Both the position numbers and the translations under genes were made by a program. Positions 25,542 through 33,819 of a stretch of DNA of 64,000 bases are shown here, one piece after another (the first letter of the stretch is position 1; each line of letters opens with the position of its first letter). The notes below the pieces were generated by a model. That model made no database searches. It was not told the DNA's origin and worked only from the letters and a program-made list of their open reading frames with translations. Source of the stretch: DASVWZ01 sp036392935 (lineage in GTDB: Bacteria > Acidobacteriota > Terriglobia > Terriglobales > Acidobacteriaceae); contig DASVWZ010000147.1 of the NCBI GenBank assembly GCA_036392935.1, positions 6,035 through 70,034 of the forward strand, read 5' to 3'.

Positions 25542-26453
25542 ATGGAACTGGAAGCCTTATACCGCAAACCGGCCGCTGACAAAGAAGTTAACTGGATTAC
25601 CAGCTCGTTCATGGTGATGTTTCATTTGGGCGCGATTGCCGCCTTGTTTTTCTTTACGTGGCAGGCGCTGGCGGTAGCGATTTTGTTGTGGTGGGTTGCT
25701 GGCGGACTCGGCATCGGCATGGGCTATCATCGCCTGCTGACGCATCGCGGGTACAAGACGCCGAGGTGGGTGGAGTATTTTCTGACCATCTGCGCTACGC
25801 TGGCGCTTGAAGGCGGACCGATTTTCTGGGTGGCGACGCACCGCATTCATCATCAGTTTTCCGATCAGGAGGGAGATCCGCATTCCCCAATTGATGGCAC
25901 TTGGTGGGCGCACATCGGATGGATTCTCACTGGCAAGTCGATGCATCACGATACGGAAACGCTGGCGCGGTACGTTCCAGATCTCACCAAAGACAAGTTT
26001 CACGTCTGGATTACGAAATATCACTACGTTCCCATGATCGTGGTTGGCCTGATTCTGCTGGCAATCGGTGGCTTGCCGTGGCTGTTGTGGGGAATTTTCT
26101 TCCGCACCGTGTTTCTGCTGCACTGCACCTGGGCGGTGAATTCGGCGTCGCATATATGGGGATCGCGGCGGTTCGTGACCAAAGATCTTTCCACCAACAA
26201 CGTTTGGGTTGCGCTTCTGTCTTTTGGCGAAGGATGGCACAACAATCACCATGCGCATCCGGTTTCAGCGCGGCATGGATTGGCGTGGTATGAAGTGGAT
26301 GTGAACTGGTACGGCATCTGGCTGCTGAAAAAGCTGGGCTTGGCACGGCATGTGTACCGCGTGCGGCTGGAGGCATTGCCGGAGTTGCCGCCGCTGAACC
26401 GTCCGAAGGCTGCGCTTGAAGCGGCGACTGCGCCTGTTCCAAGCGGCGACTAA
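25542..26453 (+). CDS. Acyl-CoA delta-9-type fatty acid desaturase
   Basis: 303 aa, integral membrane di-iron enzyme. The three histidine boxes are complete: HRLLTH (63-68), HRIHH (100-104) and HNNHH near residue 232. Four membrane helices surround them. It would introduce a cis double bond into acyl chains and so set membrane fluidity. It is followed 20 nt later by an intrinsic terminator and is monocistronic. Confidence 0.95.
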   Translation: MELEALYRKPAADKEVNWITSSFMVMFHLGAIAALFFFTWQALAVAILLWWVAGGLGIGMGYHRLLTHRGYKTPRWVEYFLTICATLALEGGPIFWVATHRIHHQFSDQEGDPHSPIDGTWWAHIGWILTGKSMHHDTETLARYVPDLTKDKFHVWITKYHYVPMIVVGLILLAIGGLPWLLWGIFFRTVFLLHCTWAVNSASHIWGSRRFVTKDLSTNNVWVALLSFGEGWHNNHHAHPVSARHGLAWYEVDVNWYGIWLLKKLGLARHVYRVRLEALPELPPLNRPKAALEAATAPVPSGD

Positions 26454-26473
26454 AGCTCTCACGAAAAACTCAC

Positions 26474-26510
26474 GCTGGCGTGATTTCGATTGCGCCAGCA
26501 TTTTTGTTTT
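26474..26510 (+). terminator. Intrinsic terminator of the desaturase gene
   Basis: Stem GCTGGCG/CGCCAGC with a 12-nt loop, followed by ATTTTTGTTTT. Its T-tract ends where the next gene's -10 begins. Confidence 0.75.
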
Positions 26511-26515
26511 ATGCT
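26510..26515 (+). promoter_or_regulatory. -10-like TATGCT exactly 6 nt before a GTG start
   Basis: TATGCT, six bases, then GTG (26522). At this spacing transcription would begin on or within a base of the start codon. Confidence 0.45.
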
Positions 26516-26521
26516 CACTTC

Positions 26522-27034
26522 GTGAAGCAAATTCTTGAGACTGATCGTCTGATCCTGCGCGAATTCGTCCCAGAAGACGCGGATGCTTTGGCGCTGGTGA
26601 TTTCCGATCCGGAGACGATGCGATATTACCCCGCGCCCTTTGATGCGGCTGCGGTGAAAGAATGGATTGAGCGAAACCGTCAGCGTTATCGGCATGATGG
26701 CGTTGGGCTTTGGGCGATGGTGCTGAAATCGAATGAGGAAGTCGTCGGGGATTGTGGCATCGCTCGGCAAACCGTTGGCGAGGAATCTTTTTACGAGATC
26801 GGTTATCACCTTCGCCGAGATTTGTGGGGACAGGGTTTAGCAACCGAGGCTGCAGTCGCGTGTCGCGAGTGGGCTTTCGCCAATCTGAAAACCGATCGCG
26901 TCATTTCGCTGATTCGGCCGGAGAACCTGCCGTCGCGACGGGTCGCAGAACGCAATGGCATGACGATATGGAAAGAAGTGATCTGGCGGGACCTTCCCCA
27001 CCTTGTTTACTCAGCTGCGAAGCCCCGAAGCTAG
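26522..27034 (+). CDS. GNAT acetyltransferase, RimJ/RimL-like
   Basis: 170 aa from GTG 26522. The family N-terminus (KQILETDRLILREFVPEDADA) begins right after it; an ATG 42 nt upstream would run through the preceding terminator. The acetyl-CoA loop is YHLRRDLWGQGLATEAA, and the C-terminal RPENLPSRRVAERNGM is typical of protein N-terminal/ribosomal-protein acetyltransferase-like GNATs. It acts in the cytoplasm; target unknown. Confidence 0.88.
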   Translation: MKQILETDRLILREFVPEDADALALVISDPETMRYYPAPFDAAAVKEWIERNRQRYRHDGVGLWAMVLKSNEEVVGDCGIARQTVGEESFYEIGYHLRRDLWGQGLATEAAVACREWAFANLKTDRVISLIRPENLPSRRVAERNGMTIWKEVIWRDLPHLVYSAAKPRS

Positions 27035-27038
27035 CATT

Positions 27039-28187
27039 TCACTTCTTTGCTGATTCGAATTTAACGACTGCATTACCCGGCGGAATCGAGTTCGTCCAAC
27101 CTTCTGAAACTTGCTTTTCGGGATAGTCGGCGCCCGAGCCGAGATAGGTGAAATCTGCGAAGACAAAAGGAACGCCCTGGGATTGGAGGACGGAATTGCG
27201 ATCAGTCACCTGCAGATGCAGATGTGCGCCGGTGCTGTTGCCGCTGTTGCCGAGCAATGCGATTACATCGCCGCGACGAACACGGTCGCCGACGCGTACT
27301 TTTACACTGCCCTTCTGCAAATGGGCGTAGGTTGCAAAACGGTTCGGCGAAATCTGGAGAATGATGTGATTTCCGGCAATGTTATCGAGCGTAACCGGGG
27401 GCAAAACGCGCGGGGTGTTGTCGGGAAATTCGTCGACTGCTTCTGTAATCTGGCCATCGGCGACAGCGAGAATGGGTTCGCCCCAGCCCCACCAGTTTTC
27501 GTTCTTCGTCGATCCGTCGTGACGGGTATCGCTGTTGGATCCGATTTTTCCCCAGTCAATGGCGAAGCGCTCAGGCGAGTAGATGTGGCCGTCGATGGCA
27601 AAAATGCTGCGGCGATGACCGGAAGTGTTATCGGGACCGTCACCGGCGAGCCAGATTCCGCTGTTGAATGGCGGGCTGAGAACAGGAACCGAATCCTTGC
27701 TTACCGCGACCTCGAAGTCTTCAAGCGTGGCATCTGTTGGGGTGCTCGCACCAGCCGGTGTCGAGGAAAAAGCCACTCTATGTGTCAGACTGGCGGGAAC
27801 AGAAGAATTCTGCGGCAGTTCGATCCACATGAAAATTACGTTTCGGCCGCCGGGGGCGATTATCCGCGAATCGGAACTATCCGGCGTCGTCGGGATCCCC
27901 ACACGGATGGTCGCCGCAGCGAGATTCTTGTCGTCAAGAGCCAGGATGGTTTTGCCGTCAGCTAAGACTTCTGCGTGCTTGATGGTCAGTGGCACAGTAT
28001 CGAAGTTGGTTATGTGAAGTTCGTAGACGAGGACTCTATTCTTGCCGAGTGTGACGGGGATCGGTGACGACGGGCAAAGGACGTCTACTCGCGGCCCGCG
28101 CTCACGCGCGAAGGATGTGTTCAAACAAAGAAATCCAATCTGAAGAACGACAAGTACGCGGGAAAAAACACGGAAGGGCGAACGCAT
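27039..28187 (-). CDS. Secreted M23 (LytM) family peptidase
   Basis: 382 aa. Signal peptide of ~27 residues (ends NTSFA), a beta-sandwich-like N-terminal half (30-190), then the peptidase domain: RFAIDWGK with the zinc Asp, a loop rich in Gly/Trp, LAVADGQI, HIILQI, YAHLQKGSV and the HLHLQV metal/catalytic motif. The usual first zinc His of HxxxD appears as Arg here (ERFAID), seen in a subgroup of this family, so activity is likely but not certain. It probably trims peptidoglycan cross-links or acts as an amidase activator. Divergent from the histidine kinase gene (65 bp). Confidence 0.87.
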   Translation of the reverse strand: MRSPFRVFSRVLVVLQIGFLCLNTSFARERGPRVDVLCPSSPIPVTLGKNRVLVYELHITNFDTVPLTIKHAEVLADGKTILALDDKNLAAATIRVGIPTTPDSSDSRIIAPGGRNVIFMWIELPQNSSVPASLTHRVAFSSTPAGASTPTDATLEDFEVAVSKDSVPVLSPPFNSGIWLAGDGPDNTSGHRRSIFAIDGHIYSPERFAIDWGKIGSNSDTRHDGSTKNENWWGWGEPILAVADGQITEAVDEFPDNTPRVLPPVTLDNIAGNHIILQISPNRFATYAHLQKGSVKVRVGDRVRRGDVIALLGNSGNSTGAHLHLQVTDRNSVLQSQGVPFVFADFTYLGSGADYPEKQVSEGWTNSIPPGNAVVKFESAKK

Positions 28188-28240
28188 CGCGCTATTGTAG
28201 TCGACTCAGGCTTGGGACTTTGTCTTCCGAGTTTAAGCGG

Positions 28241-28246
28241 TAGAAT
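28241..28246 (+). promoter_or_regulatory. -10-like TAGAAT exactly 6 nt before the kinase ATG
   Basis: TAGAAT-N6-ATG, with no Shine-Dalgarno. The same spacing occurs at 26510 and 30692. Confidence 0.45.
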
Positions 28247-28252
28247 CGTGCT

Positions 28253-29158
28253 ATGCGCATCGCCAGCCGGCGTGGGACGCTGATTTTCTTCCTCGTTTTT
28301 GGCGTGAGTCTGGCGGCAGTGGCCACTGCCGTGGGCTTTGGCTGGATCATCCTCAACTGGCAGGAAGGCGTCAAACTGCTGCTGGGCATTATCTTCTTTG
28401 GCGCCATCACCACTGGGTTGGTGCTGAACACGATTTTCCTGGTGCGCGAGGTGCGCCGAAATGAGCAGCACGATAGCTTCATCAACGCGGTCACCCATGA
28501 ATTGAAGACGCCGATCGCGTCTTTGCGTCTTTACTTGCAGACTTTGGAGAAGCGCGAGGTCGATGAAGCCCAGCGGCGGGAATTTTACAAGCTCATGCTG
28601 GATGATACTGACCGCTTGCTGGGTACGGTTGAGCAGGTTTTGAAGGCTGGCGCGGCCGGGCACAAGCGCAAGGGGCAGCGGATCGCAGTTGATTTTGACG
28701 TACTGGTCGGCGAATGCGTTGAAGCTGCGCGGCATGGCGGGCATTTGCCGCTGGAGGCAATTCAGTTTGTGGCTTCGACCAACGGAAACCGCGCCCAAGT
28801 CAATGGCGATCCCGAAGAACTTCGCACCGCGGTATCGAATGTGCTGGATAACGCGATCAAGTATTCCGACGGGAAAGTTGACGTTTCGGTGCGGGTCGAG
28901 GCGCCGGACGACAAGCGCATACGGCTGAGCGTGAAGGACCATGGCGTAGGCATTCCGCCAGAGGAATTAAAGCGGATCTTTCGGAGGTTTTATCGAGTAT
29001 CGACACGTTCGCTGGCGCAGGTGAAAGGAACAGGGCTGGGACTTTTCATTGTGAAGGCGATTGCCAAAAAGCACGGCGGCCGGGCCTTCGCGCTAAGCGA
29101 AGGAGAAGGTCACGGCACGACCATTGTGTTTGAGCTGCCACGGAGCGCGCAGACGTGA
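28253..29158 (+). CDS. Membrane sensor histidine kinase
   Basis: 301 aa. Two membrane helices (~8-34 and ~42-65) are joined by a loop too short for a periplasmic sensor domain, so the signal is probably membrane-derived. HisKA has His82 in AVTHELKTPIAS. The HATPase_c part holds NVLDNAIKYS, VKDHGVGIP, FRRFYRV and GTGLGLFIVKAI. It phosphorylates the response regulator encoded by the next gene, whose GTG overlaps this stop by four bases (GTGA), a translationally coupled pair. Confidence 0.95.
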   Translation: MRIASRRGTLIFFLVFGVSLAAVATAVGFGWIILNWQEGVKLLLGIIFFGAITTGLVLNTIFLVREVRRNEQHDSFINAVTHELKTPIASLRLYLQTLEKREVDEAQRREFYKLMLDDTDRLLGTVEQVLKAGAAGHKRKGQRIAVDFDVLVGECVEAARHGGHLPLEAIQFVASTNGNRAQVNGDPEELRTAVSNVLDNAIKYSDGKVDVSVRVEAPDDKRIRLSVKDHGVGIPPEELKRIFRRFYRVSTRSLAQVKGTGLGLFIVKAIAKKHGGRAFALSEGEGHGTTIVFELPRSAQT

Positions 29159-29910
29159 GCCGGGTATTGATCGTTGAGGATGAAGTTCACCTGGCGAAAG
29201 GCTTGCGCTTCAATCTTGAGGCGGAAGGCCACGCGGTGGAAGTTGCCGGCGACGGCGAGCGCGCGTTGGAACTACTGCTCGGCGCGAAAGGCAACGGAAA
29301 AAAGAATACCGGCCGTCAGGAGTTCGACGCTGTGGTTCTGGACGTCATGCTTCCGGGCAAGGATGGATTTACGGTCGCCAGCGAATTGCGCGCTGCCAAG
29401 AATTTTGTGCCAGTGCTGATGCTGACAGCGCGCGGACGCCCCGAAGATGTGCTGCGGGGCTTTGCTTCCGGAGCCGATGATTATCTTCCCAAGCCGTTCG
29501 AGCTTCCAATTTTGCTGGCGCGACTGCAGGGACTGCTTCGCCGCCGCGATTGGGCGAGGCTCAGCGATGCGAAATCGCCGGCGGCGGATAACAAGGACTC
29601 CTACACTTTCGCCGGCCGTACTATCGACTTCACCAAGCTTGAGTTGCGCGTAAAACAGAACGTAACCCAACTTACGCTGATGGAAGCCGAACTACTTCGC
29701 CATCTGATTCGCAACCGTAACAAAGCCGTTTCGCGCAAGTCGATTCTGGAAGACGTTTGGGGCTTGCGTGAAGACACTGACACACGCGCGATTGATAATT
29801 TCGTGGTACGTTTGCGGCGGTACATCGAAGACACGCCGGAAAAGCCGCGGTTCCTGCTGACGGTGAGAGGAGTGGGATACCGCTTTGTGCCGGAACCGGA
29901 AGGAAAATAG
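29155..29910 (+). CDS. OmpR-family response regulator
   Basis: 251 aa from GTG. Receiver domain: acidic pair in VEDEVHL, phospho-acceptor Asp63 in VVLDVMLPGKDG, Lys in YLPKPFEL. A Gly/Lys-rich insertion of about ten residues (GAKGNGKKNTG) sits between alpha-2 and beta-3, where most OmpR receivers have none. The C-terminal winged helix is complete (LTLMEAELLRHL, VRLRRYIED, LLTVRGVGYRF). It is the partner of the upstream kinase; targets unknown. Its stop abuts the stop of the convergent gene. Confidence 0.95.
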   Translation: MSRVLIVEDEVHLAKGLRFNLEAEGHAVEVAGDGERALELLLGAKGNGKKNTGRQEFDAVVLDVMLPGKDGFTVASELRAAKNFVPVLMLTARGRPEDVLRGFASGADDYLPKPFELPILLARLQGLLRRRDWARLSDAKSPAADNKDSYTFAGRTIDFTKLELRVKQNVTQLTLMEAELLRHLIRNRNKAVSRKSILEDVWGLREDTDTRAIDNFVVRLRRYIEDTPEKPRFLLTVRGVGYRFVPEPEGK

Positions 29911-30681
29911 TTACTGACGCGACGTCGAGGCGCCGGCCAGGTCGCGCAGAACGCCGAGAAAACTGGCTGCGGCAGCTTCGTTGGAAAGGTCTTCCAGATC
30001 GATCGTCGCCGCCAGATGCGGCGAGTCCGGACGCAAACGCACACTCACCAGGCTGTGGCCGCGCGTGGTCATGAGAGTGTTTACGATGGGAGGCAGTTCT
30101 TCGCGCCACTCGGTAGAAGTGGTAAGCACCACGGGACCGGGACGGCTGATTGTCCATTGCTTGGATTTCTTGGAGACTTTCGAGCTTGGCTGTGTCAACC
30201 AGCGATGACGCATGACTTCCAAGTGAATTACGGGAGCGCAGTCGAGATCGGCTTCGAAGGTGATGGTTTCCTTTTGCTTGTTCCAGCGGCTGAGGAACCA
30301 TTGCAGAGGTAAGGGACGAGGCAGGAGACGAATAGTTACGCGTGCATTTTCCACCCAATTTGCAGCGAAGTGAAGCTGGGCGTGCAGACGGGAGGACCCT
30401 GTCCATCGCGCCTCGATAATGCGGCCGTGACGGGCGCAAGCCGACTCGACCCAGTGCAGTGCCCGGATGCCTCGCCGATGGTTATACCGGACAAAGGAAA
30501 AGTACCAGAGCCCCACCAGGACAACGGCTGTGGACACGGAGATTAGGACAATCGCACCCACAACAAGTCTCTCTGATGCGAATGGTACGTCCGGGGATGT
30601 CGGTCGCGCAAGGGGCTTTACAATGTTTTTTGCGCGCTTGAGGATGGGCCGAATTTCGCGGCGTGGTTCGGGGAAAAGCAC
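29911..30681 (-). CDS. Single-pass membrane protein of unknown function
   Basis: 256 aa from GTG 30681. One membrane helix at about residues 39-64 (LVVGAIVLISVSTAVVLVG) and a ~190-residue domain behind it. The latter has alternating hydrophobic strands (RLHAQLHFAANW, VTIRLLPRPLPL) and a C-terminal TIDLEDLSNEAAAASFLGVL helix. No family recognised. It reads convergently into the response regulator and divergently from the GNAT gene, sharing a symmetric -10 with it. Confidence 0.7.
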   Translation of the reverse strand: MLFPEPRREIRPILKRAKNIVKPLARPTSPDVPFASERLVVGAIVLISVSTAVVLVGLWYFSFVRYNHRRGIRALHWVESACARHGRIIEARWTGSSRLHAQLHFAANWVENARVTIRLLPRPLPLQWFLSRWNKQKETITFEADLDCAPVIHLEVMRHRWLTQPSSKVSKKSKQWTISRPGPVVLTTSTEWREELPPIVNTLMTTRGHSLVSVRLRPDSPHLAATIDLEDLSNEAAAASFLGVLRDLAGASTSRQ

Positions 30682-30691
30682 GCCGTCCGGC

Positions 30692-30698
30692 TACAATA
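30692..30698. promoter_or_regulatory. Symmetric, possibly bidirectional -10 element
   Basis: The plus strand reads TACAAT (30692-30697), 6 nt before GTG 30704. The minus strand reads TATTGT over 30693-30698, 11 nt before GTG 30681. Overlapping -10 elements of this kind drive divergent transcription in other bacteria. Confidence 0.4.
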
Positions 30699-30703
30699 AC
30701 GCG

Positions 30704-31183
30704 GTGGAATTCACGCTGCGCGAGGCCGGTCCGGAGGATTTTGAACACCTTTGGGCAATCGACCAAAAGTGCTTTCCCGCAGGCATCGCATACACACGGC
30801 GAGAGTTGACCATTTACATGCGTCGGCGAGGAGCATTCACGATCCTGGCAGAAGCGTTGTGGGCCAATGAGGGTGCGATGATCGCCGGATTCGTAGTGGC
30901 GGAGTCGAATCGGCGGGGCGCCGGCCATATTATTACGATTGATGTTCTCCCGGAACACCAGCGGGCGGGATTGGGTTCGCAGCTTTTAAGGGCGGCGGAA
31001 GATCGACTGCGCCAGTCCGGTTGTCTGAGCATTCAGCTTGAGGCGGCTGTAAATAATGTGGCGGCGATCGCATTTTATAAGCGGCACGAGTACGACGTCG
31101 TTGGCAGCATTCCGCGGTACTATCCCGGCGATCTGAACGCCTTCGTGTTACAGAAGGGGCTGCTCTCAAAGGAAACTGCATAA
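30704..31183 (+). CDS. GNAT acetyltransferase, RimI-like
   Basis: 159 aa from GTG 30704, the point where the family fold starts (EFTLREAGPEDFEHLW). The longer open frame upstream runs through the promoter and antisense to the neighbour. The acetyl-CoA motif is VLPEHQRAGLGSQLL, and the C-terminal NVAAIAFYKRHEYDVVG is typical of RimI-type N-alpha-acetyltransferases. Target protein unknown. Confidence 0.88.
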   Translation: MEFTLREAGPEDFEHLWAIDQKCFPAGIAYTRRELTIYMRRRGAFTILAEALWANEGAMIAGFVVAESNRRGAGHIITIDVLPEHQRAGLGSQLLRAAEDRLRQSGCLSIQLEAAVNNVAAIAFYKRHEYDVVGSIPRYYPGDLNAFVLQKGLLSKETA

Positions 31184-31294
31184 TCGTCAGGCTGATTTTG
31201 ACGATACACCTTTGTGTCCGTGCAAACCCTTGACCGTGGGTATAGAATCCAAGCGCCCCCTAAGATCAATGATTGGACGAAGTTTGCATCTTTT

Positions 31295-31310
31295 ATGAGG
31301 TGTCGCTCAT
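31295..31310. promoter_or_regulatory. Inverted repeat ATGAG-N6-CTCAT upstream of lon
   Basis: A second, smaller dyad just upstream of the HAIR-like site; possibly an additional operator half or a promoter-proximal hairpin. Confidence 0.25.
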
Positions 31311-31315
31311 CAAAA

Positions 31316-31336
31316 GTTGAGTAGATTACACTCAAG
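31316..31336. promoter_or_regulatory. HAIR-like operator (HspR site) before lon
   Basis: GTTGAGT-AGATTAC-ACTCAAG matches the HspR-associated inverted repeat CTTGAGT-N7-ACTCAAG at 13 of 14 positions with exact 7-nt spacing. It ends 9 nt before the lon ATG and overlaps its Shine-Dalgarno, where a bound repressor would block transcription or clearance. Confidence 0.65.
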
Positions 31337-31345
31337 GTGAAATAC

Positions 31346-33775
31346 ATGTCGCAACAAAACACTGATCCTAAAGGCACAGAAAACAAGGGCGAACAGGCTC
31401 GTGCCCTGCCGGTTCTGCCGGTGCGCGATACCGTCCTGTTTCCCCATGCCGTTTTGCCCCTGACTGTTGGGCGGGAAAGCTCGGTCCAGCTGATTAATTC
31501 GCTGGGCGAGGACAAAACTATCGTTGTGGTGGCGCAGCGCGAGGCGCGCGTCGACGTTCCCCAACCGACCGACCTTTATACGGTTGGCAGCCTGGCGGTT
31601 GTCCATAAAGTCGTAAAAATGCCCAATCAGAGCCTGTTTGTTTTTGCAGAGGGCCTAGAACGGGTAAGGTTGTCGGAATTTACTCAGCTCGCGCCATTTA
31701 TGCGAGCCCGGGTCGATACGGTTCCGGAAGTGATTCCGCCGGTCACTTCAGAAATTGAGGCGCTGCAGCGTAACGTTCTGACGTTGTTCCAGCAGATCGT
31801 GGCGGGATCGCCGACGTTATCCGACGAACTATCGACGGTCGCAACCAATATCGAAGAGCCGGGGCGGCTGGTGGATTTCATCGCGTCATCTTTGCCTTCG
31901 CTCTCGACTGCAGACAAGCAGGACACGCTCGAAACCACAGATGTCCGTGTGCGTCTGGAAAAAATTAACCAACATCTGGCGAAAGAGCAGGAAGTTCAGG
32001 CGCTCCGCAACAAAATTCAGTCAGAAGTGCAGGATCGAGTTCAGCAAACCCAGCGGGAATACTATCTGCGCGAGCAGATGAAGGCTATTCAAAAAGAACT
32101 GGGCGAGCAGGACGAAGGCCAGCGCGACAGCGAGGATCTGCGACAGAAAATCGAAGCTGCCGGCATGCCGGATGAAGTAAAAAAGGAAGCCCTCAAGGAA
32201 TTGGGCCGGCTTTCGCGCATGTCTCCGATGGCCGCCGATTACGGCGTGACGCGTAACTACATCGAGTGGCTGGCCGTGTTGCCGTGGGCGAAGACTTCAG
32301 GCGGGGACGTGGACATCGTCAAAGCCAAGGAAGTCCTCGATGCCGATCACTACGATCTGAAGCGGGTGAAAGACCGCATTCTCGATTATCTGTCGGTTCG
32401 ACGCCTGAAGCCGGGAATGAAAGGACCGATTCTGTGCTTCGTCGGACCTCCGGGTGTAGGCAAGACTTCGCTCGGCAAATCGATCGCGCGGGCGCTGGGA
32501 CGGAAGTTCGTGCGCCTCTCGCTCGGCGGCGTTCACGATGAAGCCGAGATTCGCGGCCATCGCCGGACATATATCGGTGCGTTGCCTGGACAGATTATTC
32601 AGGGCATTCGCCGCGCCGAAACCAAAGATCCGGTCTTCATGCTGGATGAAATCGACAAGGTCGGGCGTGATTTTCGTGGCGATCCGGGATCGGCGCTCCT
32701 TGAAGCGCTGGATCCGGAGCAGAACGCAACATTCCGTGACAATTACCTCGACGTGCCGTTCGATCTGTCGAAGGTGTTGTTTATTACGACCGCGAACATG
32801 CTTGATCCGATTGCGGAGCCGTTGCGCGACCGCATGGAGATCATCGAACTGCAAGGCTACACGGAAGAAGAAAAGGTGCACATCGCATTCCAGTATCTGA
32901 TTCCGCGGCAGATCGAAGAAAACGGAATTACCGCCGAGCAGATCGAATTTCCGGAAGAAGCGGTTCGCCACGTGATCCGGCATTACACGCGAGAAGCTGG
33001 AGTACGCAACCTTGAGCGCAATCTGGGCACGATTTGCCGCAAGCAGGCGCGCCGGATTGCCGAAGGCAAAACCGAGAAGCTGGTTGTGACTCCGGCGATC
33101 GTTCAGGAATTCCTGGGCGGGATCAAGATTCGCAGCGAAGGCGAAATTGCCGAGCGCACGAAACGTCCGGGAGTGGTTGTCGGCCTGGCATGGACCCCGG
33201 CGGGCGGCGACATTCTGTTCGTCGAAGCCAATACCATGAAGGGCAAAGGTTCGTTGAGCATTACCGGCCAAATTCAGGACGTGATGCGCGAATCCATGCA
33301 GGCGGGCCTCAGCTGGGTTCGCTCCAACGCGGCTCAACTGGGCATCGAGGAGGATTTCTTCGAGAAACGCGACATCCACATTCACGTGCCGGCGGGGGCG
33401 ATCCCGAAAGATGGCCCCTCGGCGGGCGTGACGATTGTGACCGCTTTGGTATCGCTACTCACGGGCAGAACAGTACGGCCCTTGACCGCGATGACCGGCG
33501 AAATCACTCTCAGTGGAAACGTGCTGCCCATCGGCGGCGTGAAAGAAAAGGTCCTGGCTGCGAAGCGGGCGGGGGTGAAAGACATCATTCTTCCCGCCGA
33601 AAACAAAACCAACGTTGAGGAAGACTTGACGCCGGAGCAGCTGGAGAATCTTCACATCCACTATGTGAAAACCATCAACGAGGTGCTGGCGCTGGCTCTG
33701 CCGTCAGCACCCGCTGAACCGGTTCGGCACCAGGAACCGGTGCTTGTCGGACATCCAGTCGGGCTGAGCCACTAG
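31346..33775 (+). CDS. lon: ATP-dependent Lon protease
   Basis: 809 aa from ATG 31346, chosen because AAGGTG lies 6 nt upstream; a GTG three codons earlier sits inside that site. N-terminal substrate-binding LON domain (LPVLPVRDTVLFPHAVLPL), coiled middle, AAA+ module with Walker A GPPGVGKTSLGKSIA (~366-380) and Walker B VFMLDEIDKVG. The protease domain has the Ser692/Lys735 dyad (PKDGPSAGVT, KEKVLAAKRAG). It degrades misfolded and regulatory proteins in the cytoplasm. Heat-shock control through HspR is suggested by the operator at its start. Confidence 0.97.
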   Translation: MSQQNTDPKGTENKGEQARALPVLPVRDTVLFPHAVLPLTVGRESSVQLINSLGEDKTIVVVAQREARVDVPQPTDLYTVGSLAVVHKVVKMPNQSLFVFAEGLERVRLSEFTQLAPFMRARVDTVPEVIPPVTSEIEALQRNVLTLFQQIVAGSPTLSDELSTVATNIEEPGRLVDFIASSLPSLSTADKQDTLETTDVRVRLEKINQHLAKEQEVQALRNKIQSEVQDRVQQTQREYYLREQMKAIQKELGEQDEGQRDSEDLRQKIEAAGMPDEVKKEALKELGRLSRMSPMAADYGVTRNYIEWLAVLPWAKTSGGDVDIVKAKEVLDADHYDLKRVKDRILDYLSVRRLKPGMKGPILCFVGPPGVGKTSLGKSIARALGRKFVRLSLGGVHDEAEIRGHRRTYIGALPGQIIQGIRRAETKDPVFMLDEIDKVGRDFRGDPGSALLEALDPEQNATFRDNYLDVPFDLSKVLFITTANMLDPIAEPLRDRMEIIELQGYTEEEKVHIAFQYLIPRQIEENGITAEQIEFPEEAVRHVIRHYTREAGVRNLERNLGTICRKQARRIAEGKTEKLVVTPAIVQEFLGGIKIRSEGEIAERTKRPGVVVGLAWTPAGGDILFVEANTMKGKGSLSITGQIQDVMRESMQAGLSWVRSNAAQLGIEEDFFEKRDIHIHVPAGAIPKDGPSAGVTIVTALVSLLTGRTVRPLTAMTGEITLSGNVLPIGGVKEKVLAAKRAGVKDIILPAENKTNVEEDLTPEQLENLHIHYVKTINEVLALALPSAPAEPVRHQEPVLVGHPVGLSH

Positions 33776-33819
33776 ATCCCTGCGTCCCCATCCCCCGACG
33801 GGGAAACCTGCTGAGGCCT

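Noticed and set aside
32297..33385. 362-codon minus-strand frame opposite lon
   Set aside because: Antisense to the AAA+ and protease domains of lon; no start signal and no protein-like motifs.
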